Positions 26,606-36,055 are shown, numbered from the stretch's first letter. The stretch is DNA of 56,365 nucleotides from an uncultured Lachnospiraceae bacterium (GCA_900551115.1 URUY01000025.1:1-56365); one strand, 5' to 3'. Program-made: numbers and translations. The notes: generated by a model not told the origin, from the letters alone.

Positions 26606-28348
26606 CTACTGACTTCCGTATTTATCTACTGCTTTCTCTCTTGCCGCATTCTGATTGTGCGCATTGATAAGGTCTATGGCATAAACCTCATCATACCCCA
26701 GACTTTTCACCTTGGTCTGCATAGTGGTAAGAAGGCTGTCAAATTCCTCTTCGTTTTCAGCAAAAATCATTTTCCAGGAATATTCTACAATAATGCTTCT
26801 GCACTGATTCCGCATGGTAGATACCTCCAACGATTCCGTGGGTTTTGCGTAGTCGCAGCCCGGTGCAATCACCATCATATCATTTTCCGCCAGATACTCC
26901 ATGGTTGAATCTGCTCCCATATATTCCCGCCACGCCTGATCCAAGGACGTTGTTTCCATTTGGGCAACGGACTCCCATAGGGAATAGGCATAGGGATAGC
27001 CATTGGGATCTAAGTCACTCTGCACCACAGTTTTAAAATTCAGTGCTGAGATACCGTCCTCCCAAAGACCTCCGCCCCATTCTTCCGGCACTATGGCTTC
27101 TCCATTCATCAGTGCCTGTACCCCAAACTCGGTTAATACCGGCCCTTCCTCTGTCATTTCCCACGTCAGTCCCTCCGGCCCTGCCGTTCCGCCGGATACC
27201 TGTGCGCCGTTAATCTGTATCCCCTCCGGGGAATAGAGCCAGTCAATAAAATCTGCCAGCCGCTCGGGATCCTCAGCATTGCTTCCTATTGCCGCCACAG
27301 TCTGCGGATTGCCCGATGTCTTACAGCCATAAGAAAAAATCTGCATATCCTGAATCGGCGTCAGCATAAAGCCTTTTCCCTCTTCCTTATGGCTGAGGGT
27401 ATTGTATGCCGACTGTGCCAGCCACGGCCATATGGAAAACAGGATATCGCCGTCCACATATTTCTGAAATACGCTGTCATAATTCTGCATCGGGGAATCC
27501 GGGTCTACAAGTCCCAGCCGGTTTGCTTCAAAATAAAACTTCAATGCCCGTATATACAGGGAATCCTCATCAATGACGCTTTGATAATCGCTCCCGTCCG
27601 CCCTGGCCAGTACGAAGCCTATTTCATCATAACCGTACAGACATGCCGGCTGCTTGGCATTATTCATCAGGTTGCCGTCCCAGTCCTTAAAAAAGGAAAA
27701 GGCATAGGTAGGATTGCCGGTATCCCCGTAAGGTATCAGCTCCTGCATATCCTTTAACACAGGGAGCAGGTCTTCCAGGGTATCGATTTGCGGATAGCCT
27801 AACGCCGCATAGGCATCCCACCTCAGATAAGGACCGTAGGTCAATTCAGAGGTTTCGCTGGGTGTAAGCGGTGAGTTGCTGGACAGCTCTGCCGGAATAG
27901 CATAAATGCCGTCCTCGGAAACCGTATCATTAAGCGCCCTGATAGCCGTTTCATACTGCATAATCTCCTTGTCCTTCAAGTAATCCTTCATGTCTATAAT
28001 AAGACCGGAGGTGACCAGATGCTCCAGCCTGCCGTTATCGACACCCACAATAATCAAGTCGCCCAGGTCTCCTGCTGCAGAGCGGATTTCATACAAGGTA
28101 TCCCCGCCTCCCGCTACATTGGGCGCTATAATATTTAACTCCATATTGAATTTATCTTTTACTATTTTAGCAAACCAGCCGGATTGTATACCCTGGAAAT
28201 TGGCAAGGGAATCAAATACATCCACTACAATAAACTCCTCATAGGGACATTCCTCTTTATCCGCTGCAAAAAAATGCATGCCGCAGCCGTTTATAAAAAG
28301 CATTCCCGATAACAGCAGGGCCAATGCCGCCTTTTTTCTTAATTTCAT
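26606..28348 (-). CDS. Extracellular solute-binding lipoprotein (LplA-like)
   Basis: Lipid-anchored sugar-binding component of an ABC importer. Start chosen at MKLRKKAALALLL (28348), with GGAGG nine bases upstream. A lipoprotein signal with lipobox FINGC gives a lipidated Cys near residue 22. The ~580-residue mature form and the pattern SIWPWLAQSAYN / WLYSPEGIQINGAQ / EEWGGGLWEDG match the second binding protein at 36083-37756 in layout, so the two are paralogues. No permease gene adjoins this copy. It is divergent from the response-regulator gene and has its own candidate activator sites at 28416-28441. It may feed the permeases encoded at 37795-40233; this is inference. Confidence 0.87.
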   Translation of the reverse strand: MKLRKKAALALLLSGMLFINGCGMHFFAADKEECPYEEFIVVDVFDSLANFQGIQSGWFAKIVKDKFNMELNIIAPNVAGGGDTLYEIRSAAGDLGDLIIVGVDNGRLEHLVTSGLIIDMKDYLKDKEIMQYETAIRALNDTVSEDGIYAIPAELSSNSPLTPSETSELTYGPYLRWDAYAALGYPQIDTLEDLLPVLKDMQELIPYGDTGNPTYAFSFFKDWDGNLMNNAKQPACLYGYDEIGFVLARADGSDYQSVIDEDSLYIRALKFYFEANRLGLVDPDSPMQNYDSVFQKYVDGDILFSIWPWLAQSAYNTLSHKEEGKGFMLTPIQDMQIFSYGCKTSGNPQTVAAIGSNAEDPERLADFIDWLYSPEGIQINGAQVSGGTAGPEGLTWEMTEEGPVLTEFGVQALMNGEAIVPEEWGGGLWEDGISALNFKTVVQSDLDPNGYPYAYSLWESVAQMETTSLDQAWREYMGADSTMEYLAENDMMVIAPGCDYAKPTESLEVSTMRNQCRSIIVEYSWKMIFAENEEEFDSLLTTMQTKVKSLGYDEVYAIDLINAHNQNAAREKAVDKYGSQ

Positions 28349-28388
28349 ACAAAAGCCTCCGTACAGAGCAAAATATATATCTGCCGAT

Positions 28389-28441
28389 ATTTTACCATAT
28401 TCCCCGGGCAACTTCTACGTCACAAATTCAACATTCCATAC
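28389..28441 (-). promoter_or_regulatory. Candidate activator-dependent promoter of the SBP gene (TAC-N20-TAC)
   Basis: Plus-strand coordinates: -10 TAAAAT at 28394-28389 (minus sense, preceded by TGG, an extended -10), TAC at 28416-28418 and TAC at 28439-28441. In transcript sense this is GTA-N20-GTA-N21-TAAAAT. No -35 is visible. The same geometry recurs upstream of the ABC operon, the surface-protein gene and, with a one-base shift, GH31. The sites lie between this promoter and the divergent response-regulator promoter. Confidence 0.6.
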
Positions 28442-28463
28442 ATAGAAATTTACAGTGCATGCC

Positions 28464-28492
28464 TTGACTGCATTTTAAATCTCTTCTATACT
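28464..28492 (+). promoter_or_regulatory. SigA-type promoter of the response-regulator gene
   Basis: TTGACT (28464-28469), exactly 17 bases, TATACT (28487-28492). It is near-consensus, so basal expression of the regulator should not need an activator. The start codon lies about 57 bases from the predicted transcript start. Confidence 0.75.
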
Positions 28493-28555
28493 GTAATTGC
28501 TGCAATTTATTTTACTTAATGTAAGCTTTAACCGACTGTATTGATTGGAGACGCC

Positions 28556-30130
28556 ATGTATCAGGTCTTAATTGTGGATGATGAGTCCCTTATCCGGGAT
28601 GGTTTAAAATATATTATGGACTGGGAAGCTGCCGGTTTTTCCATATGCGGAGAGGCTTCTAACGGAGAAGACGCCTTAAGGCTTATTTTGTCTGACCAGC
28701 CCGACTTAGTGCTTATGGATATCCGTATGCCTAAAATGCATGGTCTTGAAGTGGTAAAAACTGCTCGTGAATGTGATTTTAAAGGTAAGTTTATTATTTT
28801 AAGCGGTTATTCCGACTTTAAATATGCTCAGGAAGCTATCCGTTATGGCGTGGATTTTTATCTGACAAAGCCCATTGATGAAGATGAATTAGCCGATTCC
28901 CTGCAAAATATCAAACAGGCATTAGACAGTGAAAACCGTAATCAGGACAACCTCGAGCAATTAAAACGCAAAGCCAAGGATGTCATTTTACATGAGCTGA
29001 TTACGAAAGCCGATGATACTGCAAACGCTCTTTCCGAAGCAGATATTATTGACCTGGAGCTGGACGCTGACATCTATCAGGTCGTTATCTATGAAAATTT
29101 CAGCAGGATGCCCGGCAGTATTTCCTACAGCTTTGCCGAGCTTTTAAAAGTAACAAACCGTGATGACCATACCTTTAATCATTTTGCGGAGAATCAAAAG
29201 GACGTTATTTTACTAAAGGGTACTTACGCCCTGAACCGCTTCCGGGATTTTCTGAAGCATTACAACGGCTCTACCCCCCCCCAAAAAGGAAGCCCCATGG
29301 ATACTCTGTTTTTGGCATATGGCCGTCCTGTCACGGCACTTTCTGACGTACATCTTTCTTATCAGGATGCGTACAGACTGATTACACGGCGGTTCTTCTG
29401 TATACAGGGACAGCATACCCTAAGCTACGAGGAGCTTCCTGACATAAACCAGGCTACCCTGCCTCTTTTACCGGAAAAGCTCTCGGAATATACCGATTAT
29501 CTGGTTGGCTATCTCCAGACCTTCAACCGTAAAAATGTGGCGGAAACCCTCTTCGGACTGGAAAACTACCTCTATAATGTCCAAAATGACATATCGGAGG
29601 TAAAGCTCTTTCTCACCGATTTGTATCTGCGTATCAAAGAAAAAATCAATCTGGTATACAATACCTTAAATATACCGTTCCCCACCAATTCCACGGTGAT
29701 TGATTTTATTGAAAAAAAGTACTATATGTATGAAATCATCCTGTTCTTATCGGAACAGTTTGAAATGATTATGAACGCCACCGGCAACCCCAGCCGCAAC
29801 AGTGTATTGGATGATATTCTCTATTATATTGACCACAATTATCAAAGCAATATCAAGCTGGAGACCATTGCTCCCCTGTTTGGCTATAACAGTGCATACC
29901 TTGGCAAGATTTTTAATAAGACTGTGGGCGAAAGCTTCAATTCCTATGTAGACCATATGCGCATTGAGCATTCCAAGGCGCTTTTGCTGGAAAATAACTT
30001 AAAGGTCTATGAAATTGCAGAAAGAGTAGGCTACCGGAACGTAGATTATTTCCACAAAAAGTTCCGTAAATATGTAGGGGAAAGCCCTGCCGAATTCCGC
30101 AAAAAAAATGGCGGGACAGTTGAAGATTAA
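28556..30130 (+). CDS. Response regulator with AraC-type DNA-binding domain (YesN-like)
   Basis: Cytoplasmic two-component regulator of about 524 residues. N-terminal receiver: VDDESLIRDG, phospho-acceptor Asp55 in LVLMDIRMPKMHG, SGYSDFKYA and LTKPID. A long middle region follows, then a C-terminal AraC/XylS double helix-turn-helix (KLETIAPLFGYNSAYLGKIFNKTVGESF; VYEIAERVGYRNVDYFHKKFRKYVGESPAEF). Start chosen at MYQVLIVDDE with GGAG upstream; an in-frame TTG is at 28541. It is flanked by carbohydrate genes, and its natural partner is the YesM-like kinase at 42647-44443, 12.5 kb away. A run of nine C (29274-29282) lies inside the coding sequence. Confidence 0.92.
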   Translation: MYQVLIVDDESLIRDGLKYIMDWEAAGFSICGEASNGEDALRLILSDQPDLVLMDIRMPKMHGLEVVKTARECDFKGKFIILSGYSDFKYAQEAIRYGVDFYLTKPIDEDELADSLQNIKQALDSENRNQDNLEQLKRKAKDVILHELITKADDTANALSEADIIDLELDADIYQVVIYENFSRMPGSISYSFAELLKVTNRDDHTFNHFAENQKDVILLKGTYALNRFRDFLKHYNGSTPPQKGSPMDTLFLAYGRPVTALSDVHLSYQDAYRLITRRFFCIQGQHTLSYEELPDINQATLPLLPEKLSEYTDYLVGYLQTFNRKNVAETLFGLENYLYNVQNDISEVKLFLTDLYLRIKEKINLVYNTLNIPFPTNSTVIDFIEKKYYMYEIILFLSEQFEMIMNATGNPSRNSVLDDILYYIDHNYQSNIKLETIAPLFGYNSAYLGKIFNKTVGESFNSYVDHMRIEHSKALLLENNLKVYEIAERVGYRNVDYFHKKFRKYVGESPAEFRKKNGGTVED

Positions 30131-30148
30131 TCAACTGCCCGCCCTTTT
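30101..30148. terminator. Bidirectional terminator between response regulator and GH43 gene
   Basis: The stem GGCGGG-A-CAGTTGA / TCAACTG-CCCGCC (30110-30143) overlaps the end of the regulator's coding sequence. A TTTT run follows on the plus strand and a run of eight T on the minus strand (A8 at 30101-30108). It serves both converging genes. Confidence 0.8.
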
Positions 30149-31629
30149 CATTCTTCTGTATGCGTAGCGGAAAACTCCGTAAACCCGGCACATCTGCCGT
30201 CCTTATCCACCGCGTAAAGCCCAAGCATAACGCCCGTAAAGCCTCCTGCAACCTCGCTTGACAGATATTTGGTATCCGCATAGCCCAATTCCATTCTTTC
30301 ATTTCCGGTTTCTGCAAAGAAACGGTAACCATAGGCTTCTGCTTCTATTATGAGCTTTACCGCTCCTTCCATAACCGTCACCTCATTTACCACTGCAGAA
30401 AGGCAGCCGATAGTAAGCCGCAAGCATACGCTGCCTGCATTATCCCTATACAAATCATAATGGTGATTTTCATCCATATAGACCGTAATGCCTGCTTCCT
30501 CACAGTCACTTTGTACCCTTACCGAAACCGTTTCCTCAAATTCGCTCTGACGGATTGCCGCAACCGTAGGCAGCTTGCAGTCAAACAACGTATCCGGCGT
30601 GCCTGTAAGCCGCAGATAGTCCGTACCGCATTCATAGTTTTCTTTTCTGTAATTTCTGATAAAGCACCAGTCCTTGTCCCAGCAAAGGCTTTCAAAGGTC
30701 TTCCTAAAGGACAGCTCCTGAGGGGAAAAGCTCCTGTCAGGAAGGTCATACTCCAGTTCACAGGTTCCGTTACCCATATAAAACCAGCCGTCTTTCCAAT
30801 GGACAGGCACCAGACAGCACTCTCTGCCAAGATGATGATAGGTCATCCACTGTCCGGACTGTCTGAAAGCCAGATGCATAAACCACCAGTTTCCGTCTTT
30901 ATCTTCAATAAGGTCGCCGTGTCCTGCTCCCTGTATGATATAGCCGCCTAGATTGCGGTTTGTCAATACAGGATTTCCCGGAAACATCTCAAAAGGCCCC
31001 CACATGCTCTTGCTGCGGGCATAGTTTACCATATGACCGTATTCCGTACCACCCTCTGCATCGAGAATATAGTAATAGTCGCCAAACTTATAAAGATGGG
31101 GGGCCTCCATGAACCTGCCGCCCGTACCGTACCACAAAGGCCTTGTCTCACTTAGCTTCTCGCCTGTCCCGATATCAATTTCACACATTCTGATACAGGA
31201 GCGCGCGCTTTCTTCATCAAAGCCGTTGCTGATAAAATAGGATTTTCCATCCTCAAAATACAGTGACGGATCGATGCCGTCCTGCTCTACATATACCGGA
31301 TTGGACCATTCACCGTAAATATCATCCGTATAGACATAAAAATTTTTGTGATTGGTGGCATGGGTCGTCACCATATAAAAACGTCCCTTATTGCAGCGTA
31401 TGGTGGGTGCGAAGATTCCGCTGCTTATTCCGGCGCCGCTTAAGTCAAGCTGGCTTTTTCTGGTTATACAGTGCCCGATTTGTTTCCAATTAACCATGTC
31501 GCTGCTTTCAAACAGCGGCACTGCCGGAAAGTACTGAAAGGTACTGCAAACCATATAATATTTATCCCCCGCCCTGCATACGCTCGGATCGGGATACATT
31601 CCCCGTAATACCGGATTCTTATAGTGCAT
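30148..31629 (-). CDS. Glycoside hydrolase family 43 (beta-xylosidase / arabinofuranosidase-like)
   Basis: Five-bladed propeller enzyme of 493 residues without a signal peptide, so cytoplasmic. GH43 catalytic residues are visible: base Asp14 in YPDPSVCRAGDKYY, Asp120 in DGIDPSLYF and acid Glu175 in MEAPHLYK. The opening PVLRGMYPDPS, STFQYFPAVPLFESSDMVNW and GIFAPTIR match the beta-xylosidase branch, and a C-terminal beta-sandwich of about 180 residues follows as in two-domain GH43 enzymes. It starts one base after the GH5 stop codon, so it is co-transcribed. The likely task is removal of xylosyl or arabinosyl side groups from imported oligosaccharides; exact specificity cannot be read from sequence. 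Confidence 0.9.
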   Translation of the reverse strand: MHYKNPVLRGMYPDPSVCRAGDKYYMVCSTFQYFPAVPLFESSDMVNWKQIGHCITRKSQLDLSGAGISSGIFAPTIRCNKGRFYMVTTHATNHKNFYVYTDDIYGEWSNPVYVEQDGIDPSLYFEDGKSYFISNGFDEESARSCIRMCEIDIGTGEKLSETRPLWYGTGGRFMEAPHLYKFGDYYYILDAEGGTEYGHMVNYARSKSMWGPFEMFPGNPVLTNRNLGGYIIQGAGHGDLIEDKDGNWWFMHLAFRQSGQWMTYHHLGRECCLVPVHWKDGWFYMGNGTCELEYDLPDRSFSPQELSFRKTFESLCWDKDWCFIRNYRKENYECGTDYLRLTGTPDTLFDCKLPTVAAIRQSEFEETVSVRVQSDCEEAGITVYMDENHHYDLYRDNAGSVCLRLTIGCLSAVVNEVTVMEGAVKLIIEAEAYGYRFFAETGNERMELGYADTKYLSSEVAGGFTGVMLGLYAVDKDGRCAGFTEFSATHTEE

Positions 31630-31630
31630 A

Positions 31631-34384
31631 TTACTCCTTCCTGCTGCCGCCTGCTACCTTTAATGTAATTCCGAAGACAGCTGCGCCTAAAAAGATAATC
31701 CCCAGCACAATTAAAACCGCGCTTAAAACGCCGCTGTTCTTACCGTCCCCTGCTTCCGTTTGTCCGGTTTGTCCGTCCTCTTTAGCTTCTCCTGCATTTT
31801 CCGTTTCTTCTGCCCCACCGGTATTCGCAAAGCCCTTTTCCGATGTGCCTTCTGTTTTCACCAAAAATTCTGCCTGCAGGCCGTTTTCCGTATAAGCCGT
31901 AACGGTTGCCTCCCCGTCACCGTGGGCATATACCGTTACCGCTGCCATACCGTTCTCTGTCACTGCACTTCGGTTGTCTACAGATACTGCCGCAGCATCG
32001 GAAGAAACAAACGTTACTGTTCCGGCATCTGCGGGATTTACCTTAACGGTTATTTCCGTCGGCTGCGTCCCCTGTACGGTAATAGCAGCTTCGTTAAAAG
32101 CCTCTATGGATTCTGCCTGTACATTTTCCACTTCACCGGCGCCCTCTTCAAATACCAGATTGCTTATGGTAAAGGTCACCTCAATATGCTGAGGGTTCTC
32201 AAGACCTGCAAAATTCAGTACATGATTATCTACTTCCACTTCTTCAATTACAGAGCCGTCCCAGGAGTTAATCGGATCATTGGTATCAAAAATGCCGGAA
32301 GCCTTCAGTGCCGATTTGGGCTCCGTCATGGTAACGGCATATTCCACACCGTCCACTACAACGGAATCATAAATAATATCGCAGGAAACAAGGGGTGACT
32401 TTTTCGCTTGTCCCTTTGTCACGCTGTCATCCTTGATGTAAACAGCCGTCAGGTCATTTAAACCTGTTACGCCTGCCGCAGCAGCCTTGTCTGAAAGATC
32501 CGTTCCGCAGTCAAAGGCGAGCGTATACTGTCCGTCCTCTTTTACGCTTATGGGGCTGCCGCTTTCATTGCTGAAATAGTTGTGGGGGCTGTCGTTGTAA
32601 TATACATTCAGCGCCAGCGCGATTTCTGCCACAGTCTCCCCTTCCTCTACCGTCACCGGAACTACCTTTGTCAGTCCGTCTGAGGAAGTAACGATAACAT
32701 AGGCACTGCCGCTGCCTACTGCCAGAATCTTGCCGATTTTCGACACCGTTACAACATCCGTATCAGAGGAACGGTAGGTCAGAAAAGCGTCTGTATCCGC
32801 AGGCGCCATGCCTGCATGCAGATACACATATTCACCGTTTGTCAATGTGTAGCTTTCCTGCTCCGTGCTGATTTCCGTACAGGGCTTTTCCGTTACTGCC
32901 GCCTGTACCTCCACAGGAATCTCCAGCACCGCCTTGCCGCTCTGTGTATAAGCCGTAATTACCGTGTTGCCAATACCAGCGGCATGTATATTGGCGGAAA
33001 ACGCCTCCAAATCCCCTGCGTCCGGGTTGACTGTGGCCACCGTTTCATCGGCACTTTTCCACAGCACTACATCATTAACGGCAGATTTAACCACAACATC
33101 CGCAAGGCTTATGTCAATAACCTCACCCATATGTAACAGATAAGTGCCCTTTGCTTCTCCCAGGTCGGCAACGGTCTTGATGACCGGTTCCTTTTCAATA
33201 TCAGATAAATCATCTGCTCCCTTTAAGAACAGTCCTCTCATCATGGCGGAAATAATTTCCGGATAAATCTGTTCACACTTCTCTCTGTCAACCAGTGCAA
33301 AGCTGAAGTCCGGCGTCATTGACAAATCATACCAGCCCTGATCCCAGTAGCAGGGTACTACGCCCGTCTGCTGGCATATTCTGGTTACAATTTCCATATG
33401 ATAAGCCCGTTCTGCCGTGTTATTTTTATTAATAGCGCCGTATTCTCCTAAAATCACGGGAATTCCCTTAGAAGTAAAGGTATCCGCAAGCTTCTGGAAC
33501 TCTGCCTGCAAAGCCCTTGCCGCATCCGGCGTAAAGGCTGTAGTCTGTGTGGTTTCCAAAAGGCCAAAATGCCAGTCATAATAATGAACCGCAACAAACA
33601 ATCTGTTTTCCGCGGTATCCTCCGGCAGCTTAAAGCCGTTTTCAGGATTGGTGGTATTGGCAATATTGGTGTACCTGCCCGGTACAGACAGCCACCTTAC
33701 GGCATTGTTAGAGCCGGTAGCACGTACCGTATCCACAAATATCTGGTTAAACTCATTGATGACTGCAGTATCCTCTGCAAGGTTACTGCCCGGTCCCGTC
33801 ACCTCATTCATGGATTCAAAAATGACATGCTCGTCATAATCTTTGAAACGTTCTGCAATATGCCCCCATACCGCTGCAAATTTTTCCTTTACGGGAGCGG
33901 TATCCTCTGCTCCTACGCGCAGCCATCCGGTCTGTTCTGCCCCGTCATGGTGAATATTGATAATGACATACATATTCATATTTACCGCATAGTCTACAAT
34001 ATCCTGTACACGGCTCATCCATTTCTCATCAATGGCATAACCGTTTTCATCATCTATCATGGTTCCCCAGGTTACGGGTACACGCACGGTATTAAAGCCC
34101 ATATCGTGCAGCTCCTTCAAAAGAGCCTGGGTGGTCTCCACGTTCTGCCAGAGTGTCTCAGAAGGCGTAAAGCCCGTATGTCCGTCCATGGTATTTCCCA
34201 GATTCCAACCGTTTCCCATCTCTGCAACCATCTCCGCCGCTGTCATTTCCCTAAACGGCATCTGCGTATTCTCTGTCCGGGTATCCTCCGCGGCTTTAAG
34301 ATTCTCTGCCGGAATACCCGCAAAAAGCAGTGCAAAGGCTAAGATCCCCGCAAACAGCTTTTTTGTTCCGCGTACTGTTTTCAT
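31631..34384 (-). CDS. Secreted, membrane-anchored GH5 endoglucanase with Ig-like and C-terminal binding-type modules
   Basis: Start at MKTVRGTKKLFAGIL (34384) with GGGAGG upstream; signal peptide ending near ENLKA. Numbered from that Met: GH5 catalytic domain ~45-390 with GNGWNLGNT, NIHHDG, acid/base Glu194 (ESMNEV) and nucleophile Glu314 (VILGEYGA). This looks like subfamily 4 (endo-glucanases and xyloglucanases). Two BIG2-like domains (~400-495, 500-580), a beta-sandwich module (~585-750) resembling one in the surface protein at 40732-42504, a third Ig-like domain, a Glu/Gly linker and a C-terminal helix (~886-910) with a KVAGGSRKE tail follow. No LPXTG. It would cut beta-glucan or xyloglucan at the cell surface. 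Confidence 0.9.
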   Translation of the reverse strand: MKTVRGTKKLFAGILAFALLFAGIPAENLKAAEDTRTENTQMPFREMTAAEMVAEMGNGWNLGNTMDGHTGFTPSETLWQNVETTQALLKELHDMGFNTVRVPVTWGTMIDDENGYAIDEKWMSRVQDIVDYAVNMNMYVIINIHHDGAEQTGWLRVGAEDTAPVKEKFAAVWGHIAERFKDYDEHVIFESMNEVTGPGSNLAEDTAVINEFNQIFVDTVRATGSNNAVRWLSVPGRYTNIANTTNPENGFKLPEDTAENRLFVAVHYYDWHFGLLETTQTTAFTPDAARALQAEFQKLADTFTSKGIPVILGEYGAINKNNTAERAYHMEIVTRICQQTGVVPCYWDQGWYDLSMTPDFSFALVDREKCEQIYPEIISAMMRGLFLKGADDLSDIEKEPVIKTVADLGEAKGTYLLHMGEVIDISLADVVVKSAVNDVVLWKSADETVATVNPDAGDLEAFSANIHAAGIGNTVITAYTQSGKAVLEIPVEVQAAVTEKPCTEISTEQESYTLTNGEYVYLHAGMAPADTDAFLTYRSSDTDVVTVSKIGKILAVGSGSAYVIVTSSDGLTKVVPVTVEEGETVAEIALALNVYYNDSPHNYFSNESGSPISVKEDGQYTLAFDCGTDLSDKAAAAGVTGLNDLTAVYIKDDSVTKGQAKKSPLVSCDIIYDSVVVDGVEYAVTMTEPKSALKASGIFDTNDPINSWDGSVIEEVEVDNHVLNFAGLENPQHIEVTFTISNLVFEEGAGEVENVQAESIEAFNEAAITVQGTQPTEITVKVNPADAGTVTFVSSDAAAVSVDNRSAVTENGMAAVTVYAHGDGEATVTAYTENGLQAEFLVKTEGTSEKGFANTGGAEETENAGEAKEDGQTGQTEAGDGKNSGVLSAVLIVLGIIFLGAAVFGITLKVAGGSRKE

Positions 34385-34433
34385 GTTTATATCCTCCCAA
34401 TTAATTATAGTCTTTTTTATCAAAGCCAAACTG

Positions 34434-35252
34434 TTAAAGCCCCTTTATCCAGGTGTTGACCAATGTTATCCAGCTTTGACAACAGGGCTCTATTTCATTT
34501 CCCTCCGGTGTTTGGGTAAGCGCCGTTGCAAGGCTTAAGCCGTGGCCCCCCTGAGGATACATATGAAGCTCTGTGGAAATCCCCGCCCGGCGCATTGCTC
34601 CTGCAAAAAGAAGGGAATTCTCAACAGGTACGCAGCCATCCGTAAAGGTATGCCAGATAAAAGCCGGCGGTGTATCCGCATTGACCTGATTTTCCAAAGA
34701 CATCTTTAAAACCAGTTCCTCATAGCGGCTGCCCAAAAGATTCACAAAGGAATCTCTGTGTGCGTATTCGCCGGAGGTAATTACAGGATAATTTAAAATC
34801 ATACCGTTGGGACGCAGAAGCTCTCGTTTGTCAGCTTGCAGGGAAAGGCTTTCCGCCACAAAATCCTCTTTCCAGAATACGCCGTAGGAAGCTGCCAAAT
34901 GTCCGCCTGCCGAGGAACCCTCCACAATTATTTTATCCGTATCTATGTGCCACTCCTCTGCTTTACTGCGAAGAAACGCCACTGTCCATGCCGTCTCCAG
35001 CAATGCGGTAGGATAAACTGCCGGTGCAACGGAATAATAAAGCACCACTGCATGACAGCCCATTGCCGCATACTGCAGGGCAAGTATTTCTCCTTCTCTG
35101 TCTGACAGATAGCAATAGCCGCCTCCCGGACATACAATTACCACCGGCCTTTTCTTTATTTTAAATTCCGGTGAATCTTCTATCATATACGTTTTTATAC
35201 AGGACGCAGGCAGCGAGCCCGGCACTGTAAGCTTTATCTTTTCCTGTATCAT
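34434..35252 (-). CDS. Alpha/beta-hydrolase, acetyl-esterase-like
   Basis: Cytoplasmic 272-residue esterase of the BD-FAE/acetyl-xylan-esterase-like group. Seen: the oxyanion segment CPGGGYCYLSDREGE, nucleophile Ser114 in EGSSAGGH, Asp205 in HTFTDGCVP and His237 in GGHGLS. A strong AGGAGG site precedes the ATG. It lies between the YesL gene and GH5 with short gaps, so it is in the same operon. It is a paralogue of the hydrolase at 47020-47829 (same CPGGGY, GSSAGGHLAAS and IWHTFTDG motifs). It probably removes acetyl groups from imported oligosaccharides; the acyl group is inferred. Confidence 0.85.
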   Translation of the reverse strand: MIQEKIKLTVPGSLPASCIKTYMIEDSPEFKIKKRPVVIVCPGGGYCYLSDREGEILALQYAAMGCHAVVLYYSVAPAVYPTALLETAWTVAFLRSKAEEWHIDTDKIIVEGSSAGGHLAASYGVFWKEDFVAESLSLQADKRELLRPNGMILNYPVITSGEYAHRDSFVNLLGSRYEELVLKMSLENQVNADTPPAFIWHTFTDGCVPVENSLLFAGAMRRAGISTELHMYPQGGHGLSLATALTQTPEGNEIEPCCQSWITLVNTWIKGL

Positions 35253-35264
35253 TATCCCTTCCTC

Positions 35265-35969
35265 CTACCGCTCTTCTTCAGTGCTTTCCGGCTTCTCTGC
35301 CGTTTCTTCCTGCTTTTCTTCTGTTCCTTCCGGCTTTTCTGCCATTTGCTGCACCGCTCCCGGTTCCTTTTCGATTTCCCTGAAGAAACGCAGCGCAAAG
35401 CCACTGACAGTCAGCATGATGCAGGCCGGTCCTATCAGAATCCCCAAAAACAGCGTAGTGGTATTAAACAGAAAAAAGATTACCTCCACCGCTAAAACCG
35501 CCACTAAAAAAAGGGTGCGTAAAAAATATCTTGTTGCCACATTCACGGAATTTTTCAGTGTTCCAATCAGCGTATTCTCGTATCTTGCGCTCAGAGGAAA
35601 TGCATAGATAAAAGACATGCCAAATACAAAAGCCGCCACAATACCAAAGATTAAGAACATAATAGGGTTGCCTTCCACCTTATTAAAGAGTTCAAAGTCC
35701 AGATATACTACATAAGAGCAAAACAGCGCTAAAAGTCCCAAAGGAATCCCCTGCTTTAAGTTTTCCTTAAATGCCTTAAAAAACTGTCTGCCCACGTATC
35801 CTTCCGTCTCATCCACCATCTTAAGCGTCACACTGTAGGCTGCAACGGTAGCAGCTCCCATGGTAACAATGGGCAGAGAACAAAGCAACCACAGGAAATT
35901 TAGCTTTATCATATCCCACAACCGTGTCATAAATTTGTATAAGCCGCCGTCAACACTAAAAAATTTCAT
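35265..35969 (-). CDS. YesL-family (DUF624) membrane protein
   Basis: A 234-residue polytopic membrane protein of the DUF624/YesL family, commonly found beside LplA/B/C-type sugar transporters and YesM/YesN regulators; its molecular role is unknown. Seen: LNFLWLLCSLPIVTMGAATVAAYSVTLKMV at the N-terminus (family signature) and about five helices. The C-terminus carries a tandem acidic repeat of the form AEKPEGTEEKQEE / AEKPESTEEE. It is first in the run YesL-esterase-GH5-GH43 and follows the SBP gene after a stem-loop. Confidence 0.85.
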   Translation of the reverse strand: MKFFSVDGGLYKFMTRLWDMIKLNFLWLLCSLPIVTMGAATVAAYSVTLKMVDETEGYVGRQFFKAFKENLKQGIPLGLLALFCSYVVYLDFELFNKVEGNPIMFLIFGIVAAFVFGMSFIYAFPLSARYENTLIGTLKNSVNVATRYFLRTLFLVAVLAVEVIFFLFNTTTLFLGILIGPACIMLTVSGFALRFFREIEKEPGAVQQMAEKPEGTEEKQEETAEKPESTEEER

Positions 35970-35992
35970 ATAATTCCTCTCTTTGCTTTTTT

Positions 35993-36028
35993 AATACAGC
36001 ATATATTATCTGTAAAATACAGTATATA
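35993..36028 (-). promoter_or_regulatory. Direct repeat AATACAG, 23-bp period, upstream of the YesL gene
   Basis: AATACAGCATATA (35993-36005) and AATACAGTATATA (36016-36028) are 23 bp apart, as are the boxes of the ABC-operon promoter, and share its AAAATACAGTA core. A -10 at the standard distance would overlap the YesL start codon (TTATAT, 35973-35968), so this may be a site with different geometry or a chance match. The upper copy also forms the palindrome CTGTAAAATACAG. Confidence 0.35.
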
Positions 36029-36029
36029 G

Positions 36030-36055
36030 AAAGGGCTGCCGCATGGCAACCCTTT
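36030..36055 (-). terminator. Stem-loop after the solute-binding protein gene
   Basis: Arms AAAGGGCTGCC (36030-36040) and GGCAACCCTTT (36045-36055), with one G-U pair on the minus-strand transcript. Only CTATATAC follows, not a T-run, so it is more likely an RNA-stabilising or partial terminator that leaves the SBP message more abundant than the distal genes. Confidence 0.55.

Noticed and set aside
26600..26652. Possible fifth TAC-N20-TAC promoter in front of the exonuclease gene (TATAAT at 26600, TAC at 26627)
   Set aside because: The second TAC at 26650 is missing and the first lies in the coding end of the SBP gene. A single trinucleotide match is expected by chance.
31631..31760. Sortase (LPXTG) anchoring of the GH5 enzyme
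   Set aside because: No LPXTG-like motif precedes the C-terminal helix; the tail KVAGGSRKE indicates a plain membrane anchor.
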